From positions 91,081 through 152,815 of the forward strand of contig CAJTMR010000005.1 of the NCBI GenBank assembly GCA_910577325.1: a DNA stretch of 61,735 bases, read 5' to 3'. The stretch comes from an uncultured Parabacteroides sp. GTDB taxonomy: Bacteria > Bacteroidota > Bacteroidia > Bacteroidales > Tannerellaceae. Every line of letters starts with the position of its first letter. Position 1 is the first letter of the stretch. Below the pieces are notes generated by a model. That model searched no databases. It saw only the letters and a program-made list of their open reading frames with translations, and was not told the DNA's origin. A program made the translations under genes and the position numbers. Below are positions 1-9,544 of the stretch, piece after piece.

Positions 1-2
1 GT

Positions 3-2912
3 ATAATTACCGATATTGACGGTAATTATACATTGGAGGTACCCTCCAATTCGACCATTGTCTTTTCTTACATCGGCTATCAATCACAAGAATTTCAAGC
101 AGGTAACCAATCAACGATCAATGTAATTTTAAAAGAAGACACGCAAAAACTGGAAGAAGTTGTGGTCGTCGGTTACGGCACACAAAAAAAAGTGACTGTG
201 ACCGGTTCCGTTGCCAGTGTAACCGGTGAAGAACTGAAAGCATCTCCGACAACCAACTTGACCAACGGCATGGTAGGCCGCATGCCGGGTGTCATCGGTT
301 TCCAGACAGCCGACGAACCGGGCGGCGGCGGCACAACAATCCGCATCCGTGGTACAAACTCTTTGGGCAGCAATGACCCGCTGATCGTAATCGACGGTGT
401 ACCCGACCGTGACGGAGGAATGAACCGTCTGAACCCGACCGAAATCGAATCTATTTCCGTATTGAAAGACGCATCTGCCGCCATTTACGGTGCACGTGCC
501 GCCAACGGCGTTGTTTTGATAACAACCAAGCGCGGAAAAGAAGGCAAACCGGTCGTTTCATTCAATGCAAGCGCCGGTTTTTCACAACCGACCCGTTTAC
601 CCAAAATGACCAATTCATACGAATATGCGACTATGTTAAACGAAGTTCTTCCAGGAACCTTCTCTGATGAACAACTCGAAGGCTTCCGCACACATTCCAA
701 CCCTTGGAAATACCCTGACACCAATTGGTTTGACGAAATCGTAAAAGGTGCTTCCCCTTTATATCGTGCGGATATCGGCATATCCGGAGGTACGGAAAAA
801 GTGAAATATTATGCAAACTTCGGAGCAAACGGTGAAGACGGTTTGTACAGAAATTCCGCCAACCGCTACGATCAATACAGCTTACGAACAAATTTGGATG
901 TCAAGACCAGCAAATATGTAGACTTCCAGTTAGGCGTAACAGCCCGTCTGGAAGACACCAAATACCCGGCAAAAGGAGCAGGCGATATTTTCGGAGCAGC
1001 CCGTCGTTCACGTCCCGACCAAGTAGCATGGTGGCCTTCAGGAGAACCCGGCCCGGCTGTTGAGCGTGGAGACAACCCGGCAGTTACGAGTACCGACTTA
1101 GCCGGTGCCGACCACTATAAGAACCAGTACATCCAAAACAATTTATCGATGAACATAAAAGTACCTTGGATCGAAGGTCTGACTTTGCGTGGAAACGCTT
1201 CTTATGACATCCATTTCCAAAACCGCCGCTTGATGAAAAAACCGGTTTATTTGTACACATGGGATGGCGTGACCGAAGGAAGTGAAGGCTTGAACGCATC
1301 CAAACAGTGGCTGGACACTCCGCAATTGGAACGCAAGCACAGCGAACAACTGGGCTGGATGCTGAACGGATTAATCGACTACAACCGCACTTTCGGACAA
1401 CATACCATTGGCGTGACTTTCGGTATGGAAGGACAGAAAAAGCAATATGAAGAAACCTGGGCGTTCCGCCAAGGCTTCATCTCAGATTCCAAACCTGAAT
1501 TGAATTTAGGAGGTGAAGAAGGACAGTCTGCAAGAGGTTACTCTTGGAAAGAAACCCGTTTGAACTATTTCGGACGCGCCTCTTACAACTATCAGGAACG
1601 TTATTTATTCGAATTTGTTTGGCGTGTAGATGGTTCTTATCGTTTCCCGAAAGACAGCCGTTATGGCTTCTTCCCCGGCGTTTCTTTGGCATGGCGCGCT
1701 TCTGAAGAAAACTGGTGGAAAGATAATATCCGCTTTATCGATTACTTCAAGCTGCGTGGTTCGGTTTCCCAAACCGGTAATGACGCACTGGTAGACGGTA
1801 ATGGCAACTATGACCACACCATTCAATATCTACCTACTTACACGTTCAATAACGCCGGAACCGTATTCGGGGGCCAGGAAAACAAACGCCTCTACCCGAG
1901 CCGTACACCAAATCCGAATATCACATGGGAAGTAGGTACGACTTACAATGTCGGTTTGGATTTCAAGTTCTTGCAGAACCGCTTAAGTTGGGAAACCGAT
2001 ATATTCTACCATAAACGTACCGATATGTTGATCTCCCGTAATGCCTCTCTACCTGAAATTACCGGTATCACATTGCCTCGTGAAAATCTGGGCGAAATGA
2101 AAAACAGAGGTTTCGAATCATTGGTAAGTTGGCAGGATAAGATCGGGGAAGTCGAATATGGTGCTTCTCTGAACATGACGTATGCACGCAACGAAATCAC
2201 ATTTTGGGATGAAGTACAAAATGTGCCTGAATACCAATTCTCGACCGGAAGACCGGTAGGCAGCCGCAATATGTTACTCTACGTCGCAGATGGAATTTTC
2301 CATACACAAGCCGAAATCGACGAAGCACGTGCAAAAGGTCTATTGTATTCAGACAACACCGTCCCGGGCGACATCCGTTTCAAAGATATGAACGGCGATG
2401 GCAAAATAGACGGTTTAGACCGCATCCGTCCGGAGAAAAATCAAGAACCTCGCTTTGTGGCAGGTCTTACCCTGACTGCCAAATGGAAAGGTTTCGACAT
2501 AATGATGCTTTGGCAGGGGGCAACCGGAGCCGAGGTCTATATCGAGACATGGTCCGGTCTGGTCGGTAACTTCCTGAAGAGCGACTACGACAAACGCTGG
2601 ACACCGGAAAATCCGTACTCAGAAGGACCTCGTACTTGGGACCGTGAAAACCAATATTGGATCAACAACGACAATACCTATTTCATGAGAAACGCCAACT
2701 ACTTGCGTCTGAAAAATGCAGAACTGGGTTATACATTCAATTTCGAAGGATTGAAAAAGGCCGGTATCTCCAATTTACGTCTCTACGCCAACGGAACCAA
2801 CTTGATTACCATCGATGGTGTCAAGGATGCAGACCCAGAACAGCGCGATGCCAGTTTAGGAGGATATCCCTTAAGAAAAATTATCAATTTTGGAGTTCAA
2901 GCAACATTTTAA
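3..2912 (+). CDS. SusC/RagA-like TonB-dependent outer membrane transporter, 5' partial
   Basis: Outer membrane beta-barrel that imports oligosaccharides with its SusD partner, powered by TonB. The reading frame is open to the left edge, so the true start lies outside the window; the first in-frame start-like codon (TTG at 33) falls inside the carboxypeptidase-regulatory-like domain and is not the start. That domain ends with a FSYIGY motif, followed by a TonB-box-like EEVVVVGYG, then the plug (IRIRGTNS, PLIVIDGVP, SVLKDASAAIYGARAANGV) and a barrel ending in an aromatic (QATF). About 970 residues are visible; full SusC proteins are usually 1000-1150. The SusD gene follows after 12 bp, the standard susCD arrangement. 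The glycan is not readable from sequence; the beta-galactosidase downstream hints at a galactose-containing one (inference). Confidence 0.95.
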   Translation: MITDIDGNYTLEVPSNSTIVFSYIGYQSQEFQAGNQSTINVILKEDTQKLEEVVVVGYGTQKKVTVTGSVASVTGEELKASPTTNLTNGMVGRMPGVIGFQTADEPGGGGTTIRIRGTNSLGSNDPLIVIDGVPDRDGGMNRLNPTEIESISVLKDASAAIYGARAANGVVLITTKRGKEGKPVVSFNASAGFSQPTRLPKMTNSYEYATMLNEVLPGTFSDEQLEGFRTHSNPWKYPDTNWFDEIVKGASPLYRADIGISGGTEKVKYYANFGANGEDGLYRNSANRYDQYSLRTNLDVKTSKYVDFQLGVTARLEDTKYPAKGAGDIFGAARRSRPDQVAWWPSGEPGPAVERGDNPAVTSTDLAGADHYKNQYIQNNLSMNIKVPWIEGLTLRGNASYDIHFQNRRLMKKPVYLYTWDGVTEGSEGLNASKQWLDTPQLERKHSEQLGWMLNGLIDYNRTFGQHTIGVTFGMEGQKKQYEETWAFRQGFISDSKPELNLGGEEGQSARGYSWKETRLNYFGRASYNYQERYLFEFVWRVDGSYRFPKDSRYGFFPGVSLAWRASEENWWKDNIRFIDYFKLRGSVSQTGNDALVDGNGNYDHTIQYLPTYTFNNAGTVFGGQENKRLYPSRTPNPNITWEVGTTYNVGLDFKFLQNRLSWETDIFYHKRTDMLISRNASLPEITGITLPRENLGEMKNRGFESLVSWQDKIGEVEYGASLNMTYARNEITFWDEVQNVPEYQFSTGRPVGSRNMLLYVADGIFHTQAEIDEARAKGLLYSDNTVPGDIRFKDMNGDGKIDGLDRIRPEKNQEPRFVAGLTLTAKWKGFDIMMLWQGATGAEVYIETWSGLVGNFLKSDYDKRWTPENPYSEGPRTWDRENQYWINNDNTYFMRNANYLRLKNAELGYTFNFEGLKKAGISNLRLYANGTNLITIDGVKDADPEQRDASLGGYPLRKIINFGVQATF

Positions 2913-2924
2913 AAGGTAATTATT

Positions 2925-4853
2925 ATGAAAACAAGATTTAAATATATCTGCCTTTCAGCAGCCGGACTGATGCTTTCTCTCAGTTCTTGTTCAGATTTCA
3001 TGGACCTGGCCCCGGAAGATCAGTATGATGAAGCAGTAGTTTGGTCAGACGCAGACCTGACCAAAACGGTTGTCAATGATGTCTATTCGTATGTATGCGA
3101 TATCGCACAAGAAGTAAATACTTCCGCTTGGACGGACGATGCCTTCTTTACACATGTGTACGGATGCCGTGATGTCAACGAAGCGACTGTTTCACCCAGT
3201 AATCTGGGGGCCTATGACCGCGACGACTGCCCATTCAAATGGAGCAAACAATACAAAGGCATCTACCGTGCCAATCTGGTTTTGGACAACATCGACAATG
3301 TTCCGGAAAAGACGGGTGTCAATTTAAATATACTTAAAGGAGAGACCTACTTCCTGCGGGCATACATATACACAGAGTTGCTCCGTGGTTTTGGCGGTAT
3401 CCCCATCGTAGACAAAGTGTACAGCATAGAAGAAGCCGCAACCTTGGAATTACCACGTGCCAACGTTGCAGATGTTATGGATTTCATTTTGAAAGATATC
3501 GAACAAGCCATCAGTCTTCTTCCAGAACAACAAACCGGTGTTAATTTAGGACGTGCAACTAAAGGTGCGGCCAAAGCACTAAAAGCCAGACTATTGTTAC
3601 ACGTCGCCAGTCCATTATTCGCAGACAGGTCTGTCAATACGTTGGAATGCAACCAATATAACGGAGACCGCAAAGCATTGTATCAGCAGGCATTAGATGC
3701 TGCCAAAGATGTTATCAACGATAGCAATTATTCTTTGATCGATTGCAATGCCGGTTCCATCAAGGAAATTGCAGAAAAATTCCACAACATCATTATCACG
3801 AACAACGAAGAGACCATTTGGTCCAAACAGTATGTAAACAAAGATCTGAATGCTAATAACTGGGTTCGAAATCGCGTAGCACTGTTGCATGGACCGAACG
3901 GCTATCATAACTGGGCCGGAACAGCGCCGACTCACGACCTGGCGATGGCCTTTGAAATCGAAGACGGTACTTTGCCCAACAACTTGTCCAAACCGGGAGA
4001 AGAGACAAAAAACAATCCATACATGAACCGGGAACCACGTTTCTACGCAACCATCGGTTACGACGGAGCAGAATGGGGACGCCCCAGAGCTTCGGATGGA
4101 GCAGTATTCGATGCGACACCACTCGGCAACCTGCAATTCGGTTATTATGAATTGAGCGAAGCTGATACCGTAAATGCCATCTATTCCGTAGACGATGACA
4201 ACAAGACGATCAAAAGCGAGAAATTCAAAGGCATGGTAGGTGTAGACACACGTATGGGACAAATAGAAAACTGGAACGGAACATACACAGGTTATCTGGA
4301 AAAGAAACTGATCGACGGCTCGGTTGCAGCCAACGAACATAATTTCCAAACTTGCCCAATGCCTTACCTTCGTTTAGCCGAAACATATCTGATCGCAGCC
4401 GAGGCGTGTGTCGAACTAAACAAATTGGACGAAGCTACCACCTATTTGGATGCCATCCGTGCCCGCATCGGCCGCCCAGATACAAAAACGACCTTGACTG
4501 CCCGCGGACAAGCATTCAACCAAAACGACTTGCGTGAATTTTTGCGTCACGAACGTCGCATAGAATTGGCTTATGAAGAATCACGCTATTACGATGTTCG
4601 CCGTTGGATGATCGCACCGGAAATCGGAAACAAGAAATTAACCGGTGTATCAATCGTCGGTCGCTTGAAACCGGGAAAGACAGCCTCTTTGCCGTATGTT
4701 CATGACGAAGAAGTCTACAATTATACTTGGACCGTTCTCAACCTGAACTATATTGAAAAACGAAAATGGGACAACAAAATGTATTTCGCTCCTATCAAAT
4801 TAGAAGAGACACTGCGTAATAAAGCGATCAAACAGAACCCGTATTACGAATAA
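2925..4853 (+). CDS. SusD/RagB-like surface glycan-binding lipoprotein
   Basis: Surface lipoprotein that caps the SusC channel and binds the incoming glycan. The N-terminus is a lipoprotein signal with the cysteine at residue 22 (LSLSSC), followed by a SusD N-terminal region and TPR-like helices. The C-terminal RagB/SusD region has the family features YLRLAETYLIAAEA and FLRHERRIELAYEESRYYDVRRW (read as two adjacent blocks, about residues 480-570). Length 642 aa is slightly above the usual 500-600. It starts 12 bp after the SusC stop, so the two are cotranscribed; a strong hairpin follows the stop codon. Certain as a family member, substrate unknown. Confidence 0.95.
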   Translation: MKTRFKYICLSAAGLMLSLSSCSDFMDLAPEDQYDEAVVWSDADLTKTVVNDVYSYVCDIAQEVNTSAWTDDAFFTHVYGCRDVNEATVSPSNLGAYDRDDCPFKWSKQYKGIYRANLVLDNIDNVPEKTGVNLNILKGETYFLRAYIYTELLRGFGGIPIVDKVYSIEEAATLELPRANVADVMDFILKDIEQAISLLPEQQTGVNLGRATKGAAKALKARLLLHVASPLFADRSVNTLECNQYNGDRKALYQQALDAAKDVINDSNYSLIDCNAGSIKEIAEKFHNIIITNNEETIWSKQYVNKDLNANNWVRNRVALLHGPNGYHNWAGTAPTHDLAMAFEIEDGTLPNNLSKPGEETKNNPYMNREPRFYATIGYDGAEWGRPRASDGAVFDATPLGNLQFGYYELSEADTVNAIYSVDDDNKTIKSEKFKGMVGVDTRMGQIENWNGTYTGYLEKKLIDGSVAANEHNFQTCPMPYLRLAETYLIAAEACVELNKLDEATTYLDAIRARIGRPDTKTTLTARGQAFNQNDLREFLRHERRIELAYEESRYYDVRRWMIAPEIGNKKLTGVSIVGRLKPGKTASLPYVHDEEVYNYTWTVLNLNYIEKRKWDNKMYFAPIKLEETLRNKAIKQNPYYE

Positions 4854-4874
4854 AAATCAACTCTTAAACAAAAC

Positions 4875-4914
4875 ATAATGGGAGAGGGAGTAAAGACTCC
4901 TTCTCCCATTATTA
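4875..4914 (+). terminator. Hairpin terminator after the susCD pair
   Basis: A 15-bp near-perfect stem (arms 4877-4891 and 4896-4910, AATGGGAG... against ...CTCCCATT) with a 4-nt loop lies just after the SusD stop. It is followed by an AT-rich stretch rather than a pure T-run. Confidence 0.75.
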
Positions 4915-4961
4915 TATGGAAAAAGCCATACAAACAAAACAAATTATTTATTGCAAAATAT

Positions 4962-4992
4962 ATTGTATATATTACAACATTTCGTAACTTTG
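4962..4992 (+). promoter_or_regulatory. Bacteroidetes-type promoter for the Gfo/Idh/MocA-GH2 pair
   Basis: ATTG at 4962-4965 (-33 box), a 19-bp spacer and TAACTTTG at 4985-4992 (-7 box, consensus TAnnTTTG). It lies about 40 bp upstream of the ATG at 5034 and after the susCD terminator, so the next two genes can be transcribed independently. Confidence 0.6.
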
Positions 4993-5033
4993 GGCAATAT
5001 CTCAATTCATTGAATTGCTAATTTAATAATATC

Positions 5034-6200
5034 ATGAAAAACAGAAAATTAAGAATGGGCATGGTTGGTGGAGGCAGCGACGCCTTTATCGGGGCGATCC
5101 ACCGTCGTGCAGCTTTTATGGACAACCAGATCGAATTAGTTTGCGGATGTTTCAGCGTAGACCCTGAGATATCCAAAAGTTCCGGTTTGTCTTACTTCCT
5201 GCCGGAAGACCGGATTTACAGCACTTACCAAGAAATGTTCGAACACGAAATGACCTTGCCGGAAGAGGAACGGATGGATTTTGTCACGATCGTGACTCCC
5301 AACCGCTGGCATTTCGAACCGGCCATGATGGCACTCGAAAGAGGGTTCCATGTGGTCGTGGACAAGCCGATGACGTTCTCGCTTGAAGAGGCCAAACAAC
5401 TGCAAAAAAAAGTAGAGGAAACCGGACTCGTGCTGGCGCTGACACATGTATATTCAGCCTACCCCGCAGTAAAAGAAGCAAAAGCCCGTATCGCAAAAGG
5501 CGAACTCGGAAAATTGCGTCGTGTGTATGTGGAATATACGCAAGGATGGCTTTCCGAACGTATCGAATTGTTAGGCGGCAATAACGCCGGATGGCGTACA
5601 GACCCGAAACGTTCCGGCAAAGCCGGCTGCATCGGCGATATCGGAACACATGCGTGGCATCTGAGCGAATATATTACCGGATTGAAAGTCAAGGAACTCT
5701 GTGCCGACCTGAAAGCATTCGTTCCCGGACGTCCGATCGACGACGACGGGGCGGCATTCCTCCGTTACGAAAACGATGTGACTGGTGTCTTGACCGCAAC
5801 ACAGATCGGAACAGGTGAGGCCAACAATATCCGCATCCGCATCTATGGAGAAAAGGGCGGATTGGAATGGCGCCAGATGGAACCCAACACACTGACCCTG
5901 AAATGGAGAGACCGGCCGACCGAAATATTGAATATCGGCAACAACGGTTACCTGACACCCGAAGCCCTCTGGAATACCCGAACTCCGGCAGGACATCCGG
6001 AAGGTTTTATCGAAGCTTTCGCCAATATCTACCGTAACTTCTCGCTCACCGTCAGAGCAATCAAAAACGGAGAAACACCCAGCGGAGATTGTCTGGATTT
6101 CCCGACAGTCCACGATGGTGTAAGAGGCATGCAATTCATTGAAACAATGGTTGAAGCCGGATATAACGAGCATGTGAAATGGCAAAAATGGATAGATTGA
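5034..6200 (+). CDS. Gfo/Idh/MocA family NAD(P)-dependent oxidoreductase (cytosolic)
   Basis: Sugar or sugar-derivative dehydrogenase. It has an N-terminal Rossmann fold with a glycine-rich loop (MVGGGSDAFIGAIH, residues 10-23), a family DKP motif at residues 110-112 (in place of the more common EKP), and a C-terminal alpha/beta domain with the presumed catalytic GDIGTHAWHL segment near residue 205. At 388 aa it is of normal length. There is no signal peptide or Tat motif, unlike the three other Gfo/Idh/MocA proteins in this window, so it should act in the cytosol. It has its own promoter and is 32 bp upstream of the beta-galactosidase gene. The substrate is unknown; a product released by the SusCD/GH2 system is a reasonable guess. 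Confidence 0.9.
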   Translation: MKNRKLRMGMVGGGSDAFIGAIHRRAAFMDNQIELVCGCFSVDPEISKSSGLSYFLPEDRIYSTYQEMFEHEMTLPEEERMDFVTIVTPNRWHFEPAMMALERGFHVVVDKPMTFSLEEAKQLQKKVEETGLVLALTHVYSAYPAVKEAKARIAKGELGKLRRVYVEYTQGWLSERIELLGGNNAGWRTDPKRSGKAGCIGDIGTHAWHLSEYITGLKVKELCADLKAFVPGRPIDDDGAAFLRYENDVTGVLTATQIGTGEANNIRIRIYGEKGGLEWRQMEPNTLTLKWRDRPTEILNIGNNGYLTPEALWNTRTPAGHPEGFIEAFANIYRNFSLTVRAIKNGETPSGDCLDFPTVHDGVRGMQFIETMVEAGYNEHVKWQKWID

Positions 6201-6232
6201 AATCCAAAGAAGCCGTAAATTAATAACATCTT

Positions 6233-9200
6233 ATGAAACTAAACGTACTTGCTTGCTGCCTGTCCCTGATCGGGACGGCAGCTTTCGCTCAAAAAAACGA
6301 ATGGAGAGACCCTAACGTAAACGAGATCAACAGGGCTCCCATGCACACCAACTATTTCGCGTACAAAAACGAAAACAGCGCTTTGAAAGGATGCAAGGAA
6401 TCATCCGAAAACTTTATGACACTAAACGGCAACTGGAAATTCTTTTGGGTAAAAAACGCAGACATGCGTCCGACGGATTTTTACCAGGTGAATTTCAACG
6501 ATAAAGGATGGGATGACCTGAAAGTTCCCGGTTTATGGGAACTGAACGGTTATGGCGATCCGATCTACGTAAATGTCGGGTATCCCTGGAGAAGCCAGTT
6601 CAAGAACAATCCGCCTGAAGTCCCTACCGAAAACAACCACGTAGGTTCTTACCGCAAAGAAATCATGATCCCGGCAGATTGGAAGGGGAAAGAAATTTTC
6701 GCCCATTTCGGTTCTGTCACTTCAAACATGTATCTATGGGTAAACGGACAGTTTGTCGGGTATAGCGAAGACAGCAAACTCGAAGCTGAATTCAACCTGA
6801 CCAAATACCTGAAACCCGGAAAGAACTTGATCGCATTCCAGGTATTCCGCTGGTGCGACGGCACTTATCTGGAAGACCAGGATTTCCTTCGCCTCTCCGG
6901 TGTAGGCCGCGATTGCTATCTGTATGCCCGCAATCCGAAATACATACAGGATATCCGCGTAACCCCAGACTTGGACGCCCGATATAAAGACGGTTCCTTA
7001 AATGTCTCCCTGAACCTGAAAGGAAGCGGGACGGTCGACCTGAAATTATTGGATAAGGCCGGCAAGGAAGTCGCCACCTCATCGGTCAAAGGCTCCGGCA
7101 AAATCGTCACCGACATAGCTGTCAGCAATCCTGAGAAATGGACTGCCGAAACTCCGGTTCTCTACACGTTAATCGCGACATTGAAAGACGGAAACAACAC
7201 TACCGAAGTCATTCCGGTAAAAGTCGGTTTCCGCAAAATCGAACTGAAGAATTCCCAGATATTGGTAAACGGACAACCAGTCTTGTTCAAAGGAGCCGAC
7301 CGTCACGAAATGGATCCGGATGGCGGTTATATCGTTTCACGCGAACGCATGATACAAGATATCAAGGTCATGAAAGAATACAACCTGAACGCAGTTCGTA
7401 CTTGCCACTATCCAGACAACAATTTATGGTATGACTTGTGTGACCAATATGGTATTTATGTGGTTGCAGAAGCAAACATCGAATCGCACGGCATGGGATA
7501 TGGAGACGCAACACTGGCTAAAAACCCGTTGTTCGCCAAAGCACATCTGGAACGCAACCAGCGTAACGTACAACGCGGATACAACCACCCGTCCATCATT
7601 TTCTGGTCATTAGGTAACGAAGCCGGCATGGGTCCCAACTTCGAGGCTTGTTATACTTGGATCAAGAATGAAGACAAATCGCGTGCCGTGCAATACGAGC
7701 AAGCACGGACAAGCGAATTCACCGATATCTACTGCCCGATGTACTTGGATTATGAAAGAAGCGAAGAATATTGCAAAGGCAATATCGACAAACCGCTTAT
7801 CCAATGTGAATATGCACATGCAATGGGCAATTCACAAGGCGGATTCAAAGAATACTGGGACCTGATCCGCAAATACCCGAAATACCAAGGCGGTTTCATC
7901 TGGGACTTCGTGGATCAATCTTTACGTTGGAAAACAAAAGACGAAGTTTCTTTCTATGCCTATGGCGGTGACTGGAACAAATATGACGCTTCCGACAACA
8001 ACTTTATGGACAACGGCTTGATAAGTCCGGATCGCAAACCGAATCCGCACATGCACGAAGTCGGGCATATCTACCAGTCCATTTGGGTGACTCCGTCCGA
8101 CTTGGCGAACGGCGTCGTAAACGTGTATAACGAAAACTTCTTCCGCGATCTGGACGGTTACTATGCAGAATGGGAATTGCTGGCAAACGGCGAAGTGGTT
8201 CAGACAGGAATGGTCAAAGACCTGGAAATAGCTCCGCAACAGACCAAGGCCATTAAACTTAACTATAGTACAGACGGCATTTGCAAATGCAAAGAACTCT
8301 TGCTGAATGTGGCCTTCAAGCTCAAAAAAGCGGAGACCTTACTGCCGGCCGGTTACACGGTAGCCAAAAACCAGTTGACTATCCGCCCGTACAATGCTCC
8401 GAAACTGGATTTGCAGAATGTACGTCAAGTCAACATCACGACTGTCGTTCCGAGCATCAAAGAGAATGATTTCAACTATCTGATCATCGAAGGCGAAAAC
8501 TTCCGCATGGACTTCGACAGACAAGACGGATTCCTATGCAGATATGATGTAAACGGCATGGCCATGCTGAACGAAGACGGCAAATTGACTCCGAATTTCT
8601 GGCGTGCTCCGACAGACAACGACATGGGAGCCAACCTGCAAAACAGATATGCAGCATGGAAAGAACCCGGATTGAAACTGACATCCTTGACAAGCAAGAT
8701 CGAAAACGACATGGCTACAGTCAATGCCGAATATACGATGGAAGCAGTGAAAGCCAAATTGTATCTGACTTATACGATCAATAACGAAGGAGCCGTCAAG
8801 GTCACACAGAAAATGACAACCGACAAAGCGGCTGAAATTTCCGACATGTTCCGCTTCGGCATGCAGATGCAGATGCCGGAAAACTTGGATCAGATCAACT
8901 ACTACGGCAGAGGTCCTATCGAGAACTATTCCGACCGCAACAACGTGACCGACCTGGGCAACTATAAACAGACCGTAAAAGAGCAGTTCTACTCTTATAT
9001 CCGCCCGCAAGAAACAGGAACCAAAACGGATATCCGGTGGTGGAAACAGACCAACAAGGGCGGCAACGGACTCATGTTTGTTTCGGAAGCCCCGTTCTCG
9101 GCTTCGGCACTGAATTATTCAATCGAATCACTGGACGACGGTACGCAAAAAGAACAGAGACACTCCGAACTGGTATCTCAAATAAATTACACCAATATGT

Positions 9201-9331
9201 GTATCGACAAAGTACAAATGGGATTGGGTTGCGTCAACAGTTGGGGAGCACTCCCGCTGGAACAATACCGCATCCATTACGGTGATCATGAATTCTCATT
9301 CATCATGAAACCGATTCGGTCAAATTTATAA
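6233..9331 (+). CDS. Periplasmic GH2 beta-galactosidase (LacZ-like, five-domain)
   Basis: Retaining glycosidase that removes terminal beta-galactose (or a related sugar) from oligosaccharides brought in by the neighbouring SusCD. A Sec signal peptide (residues 1-19, ending AAFA) sends it to the periplasm. The order is GH2 sugar-binding domain, Ig-like domain, TIM barrel, second Ig-like domain and a C-terminal Bgal_small_N domain (from about residue 750). The acid/base glutamate is E463 in FWSLGNEAG and the nucleophile E526 in IQCEYAHAMGN, both intact. Length 1032 aa matches E. coli LacZ plus a signal peptide. A strong terminator follows. Exact linkage cannot be read from sequence. Confidence 0.93.
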   Translation: MKLNVLACCLSLIGTAAFAQKNEWRDPNVNEINRAPMHTNYFAYKNENSALKGCKESSENFMTLNGNWKFFWVKNADMRPTDFYQVNFNDKGWDDLKVPGLWELNGYGDPIYVNVGYPWRSQFKNNPPEVPTENNHVGSYRKEIMIPADWKGKEIFAHFGSVTSNMYLWVNGQFVGYSEDSKLEAEFNLTKYLKPGKNLIAFQVFRWCDGTYLEDQDFLRLSGVGRDCYLYARNPKYIQDIRVTPDLDARYKDGSLNVSLNLKGSGTVDLKLLDKAGKEVATSSVKGSGKIVTDIAVSNPEKWTAETPVLYTLIATLKDGNNTTEVIPVKVGFRKIELKNSQILVNGQPVLFKGADRHEMDPDGGYIVSRERMIQDIKVMKEYNLNAVRTCHYPDNNLWYDLCDQYGIYVVAEANIESHGMGYGDATLAKNPLFAKAHLERNQRNVQRGYNHPSIIFWSLGNEAGMGPNFEACYTWIKNEDKSRAVQYEQARTSEFTDIYCPMYLDYERSEEYCKGNIDKPLIQCEYAHAMGNSQGGFKEYWDLIRKYPKYQGGFIWDFVDQSLRWKTKDEVSFYAYGGDWNKYDASDNNFMDNGLISPDRKPNPHMHEVGHIYQSIWVTPSDLANGVVNVYNENFFRDLDGYYAEWELLANGEVVQTGMVKDLEIAPQQTKAIKLNYSTDGICKCKELLLNVAFKLKKAETLLPAGYTVAKNQLTIRPYNAPKLDLQNVRQVNITTVVPSIKENDFNYLIIEGENFRMDFDRQDGFLCRYDVNGMAMLNEDGKLTPNFWRAPTDNDMGANLQNRYAAWKEPGLKLTSLTSKIENDMATVNAEYTMEAVKAKLYLTYTINNEGAVKVTQKMTTDKAAEISDMFRFGMQMQMPENLDQINYYGRGPIENYSDRNNVTDLGNYKQTVKEQFYSYIRPQETGTKTDIRWWKQTNKGGNGLMFVSEAPFSASALNYSIESLDDGTQKEQRHSELVSQINYTNMCIDKVQMGLGCVNSWGALPLEQYRIHYGDHEFSFIMKPIRSNL

Positions 9332-9336
9332 ACAAC

Positions 9337-9394
9337 AAAAAAGGAACCTGCCCCCGCATTTCCATTCTAAAAGCGGGGACAAGTTCCTTTTTTT
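9337..9394 (+). terminator. Rho-independent terminator after the GH2 gene
   Basis: Long stem with arms AAGGAACCTGCCCCCGC (9341-9357) and GCGGGGACAAGTTCCTT (9373-9389), followed by an uninterrupted T-run. It separates the GH2 gene from the cytochrome-SUMF1 operon. The rest of the gap up to 9544 is AT-rich and must hold the promoter of the next operon, but I see no clean TAnnTTTG box. Confidence 0.85.
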
Positions 9395-9544
9395 ATAAAA
9401 ATCGGTTAAAAAATATAATCAGCATGTATATTTCGTTAAATAGAGAGGAGTAAAATTTTATTTTATGTAGAAAAAGATTACTTTTATTGCCGATTTTTAA
9501 ATCTAATTCAAGACTAATTGTAAAATCGTTTACCATAAAAACAA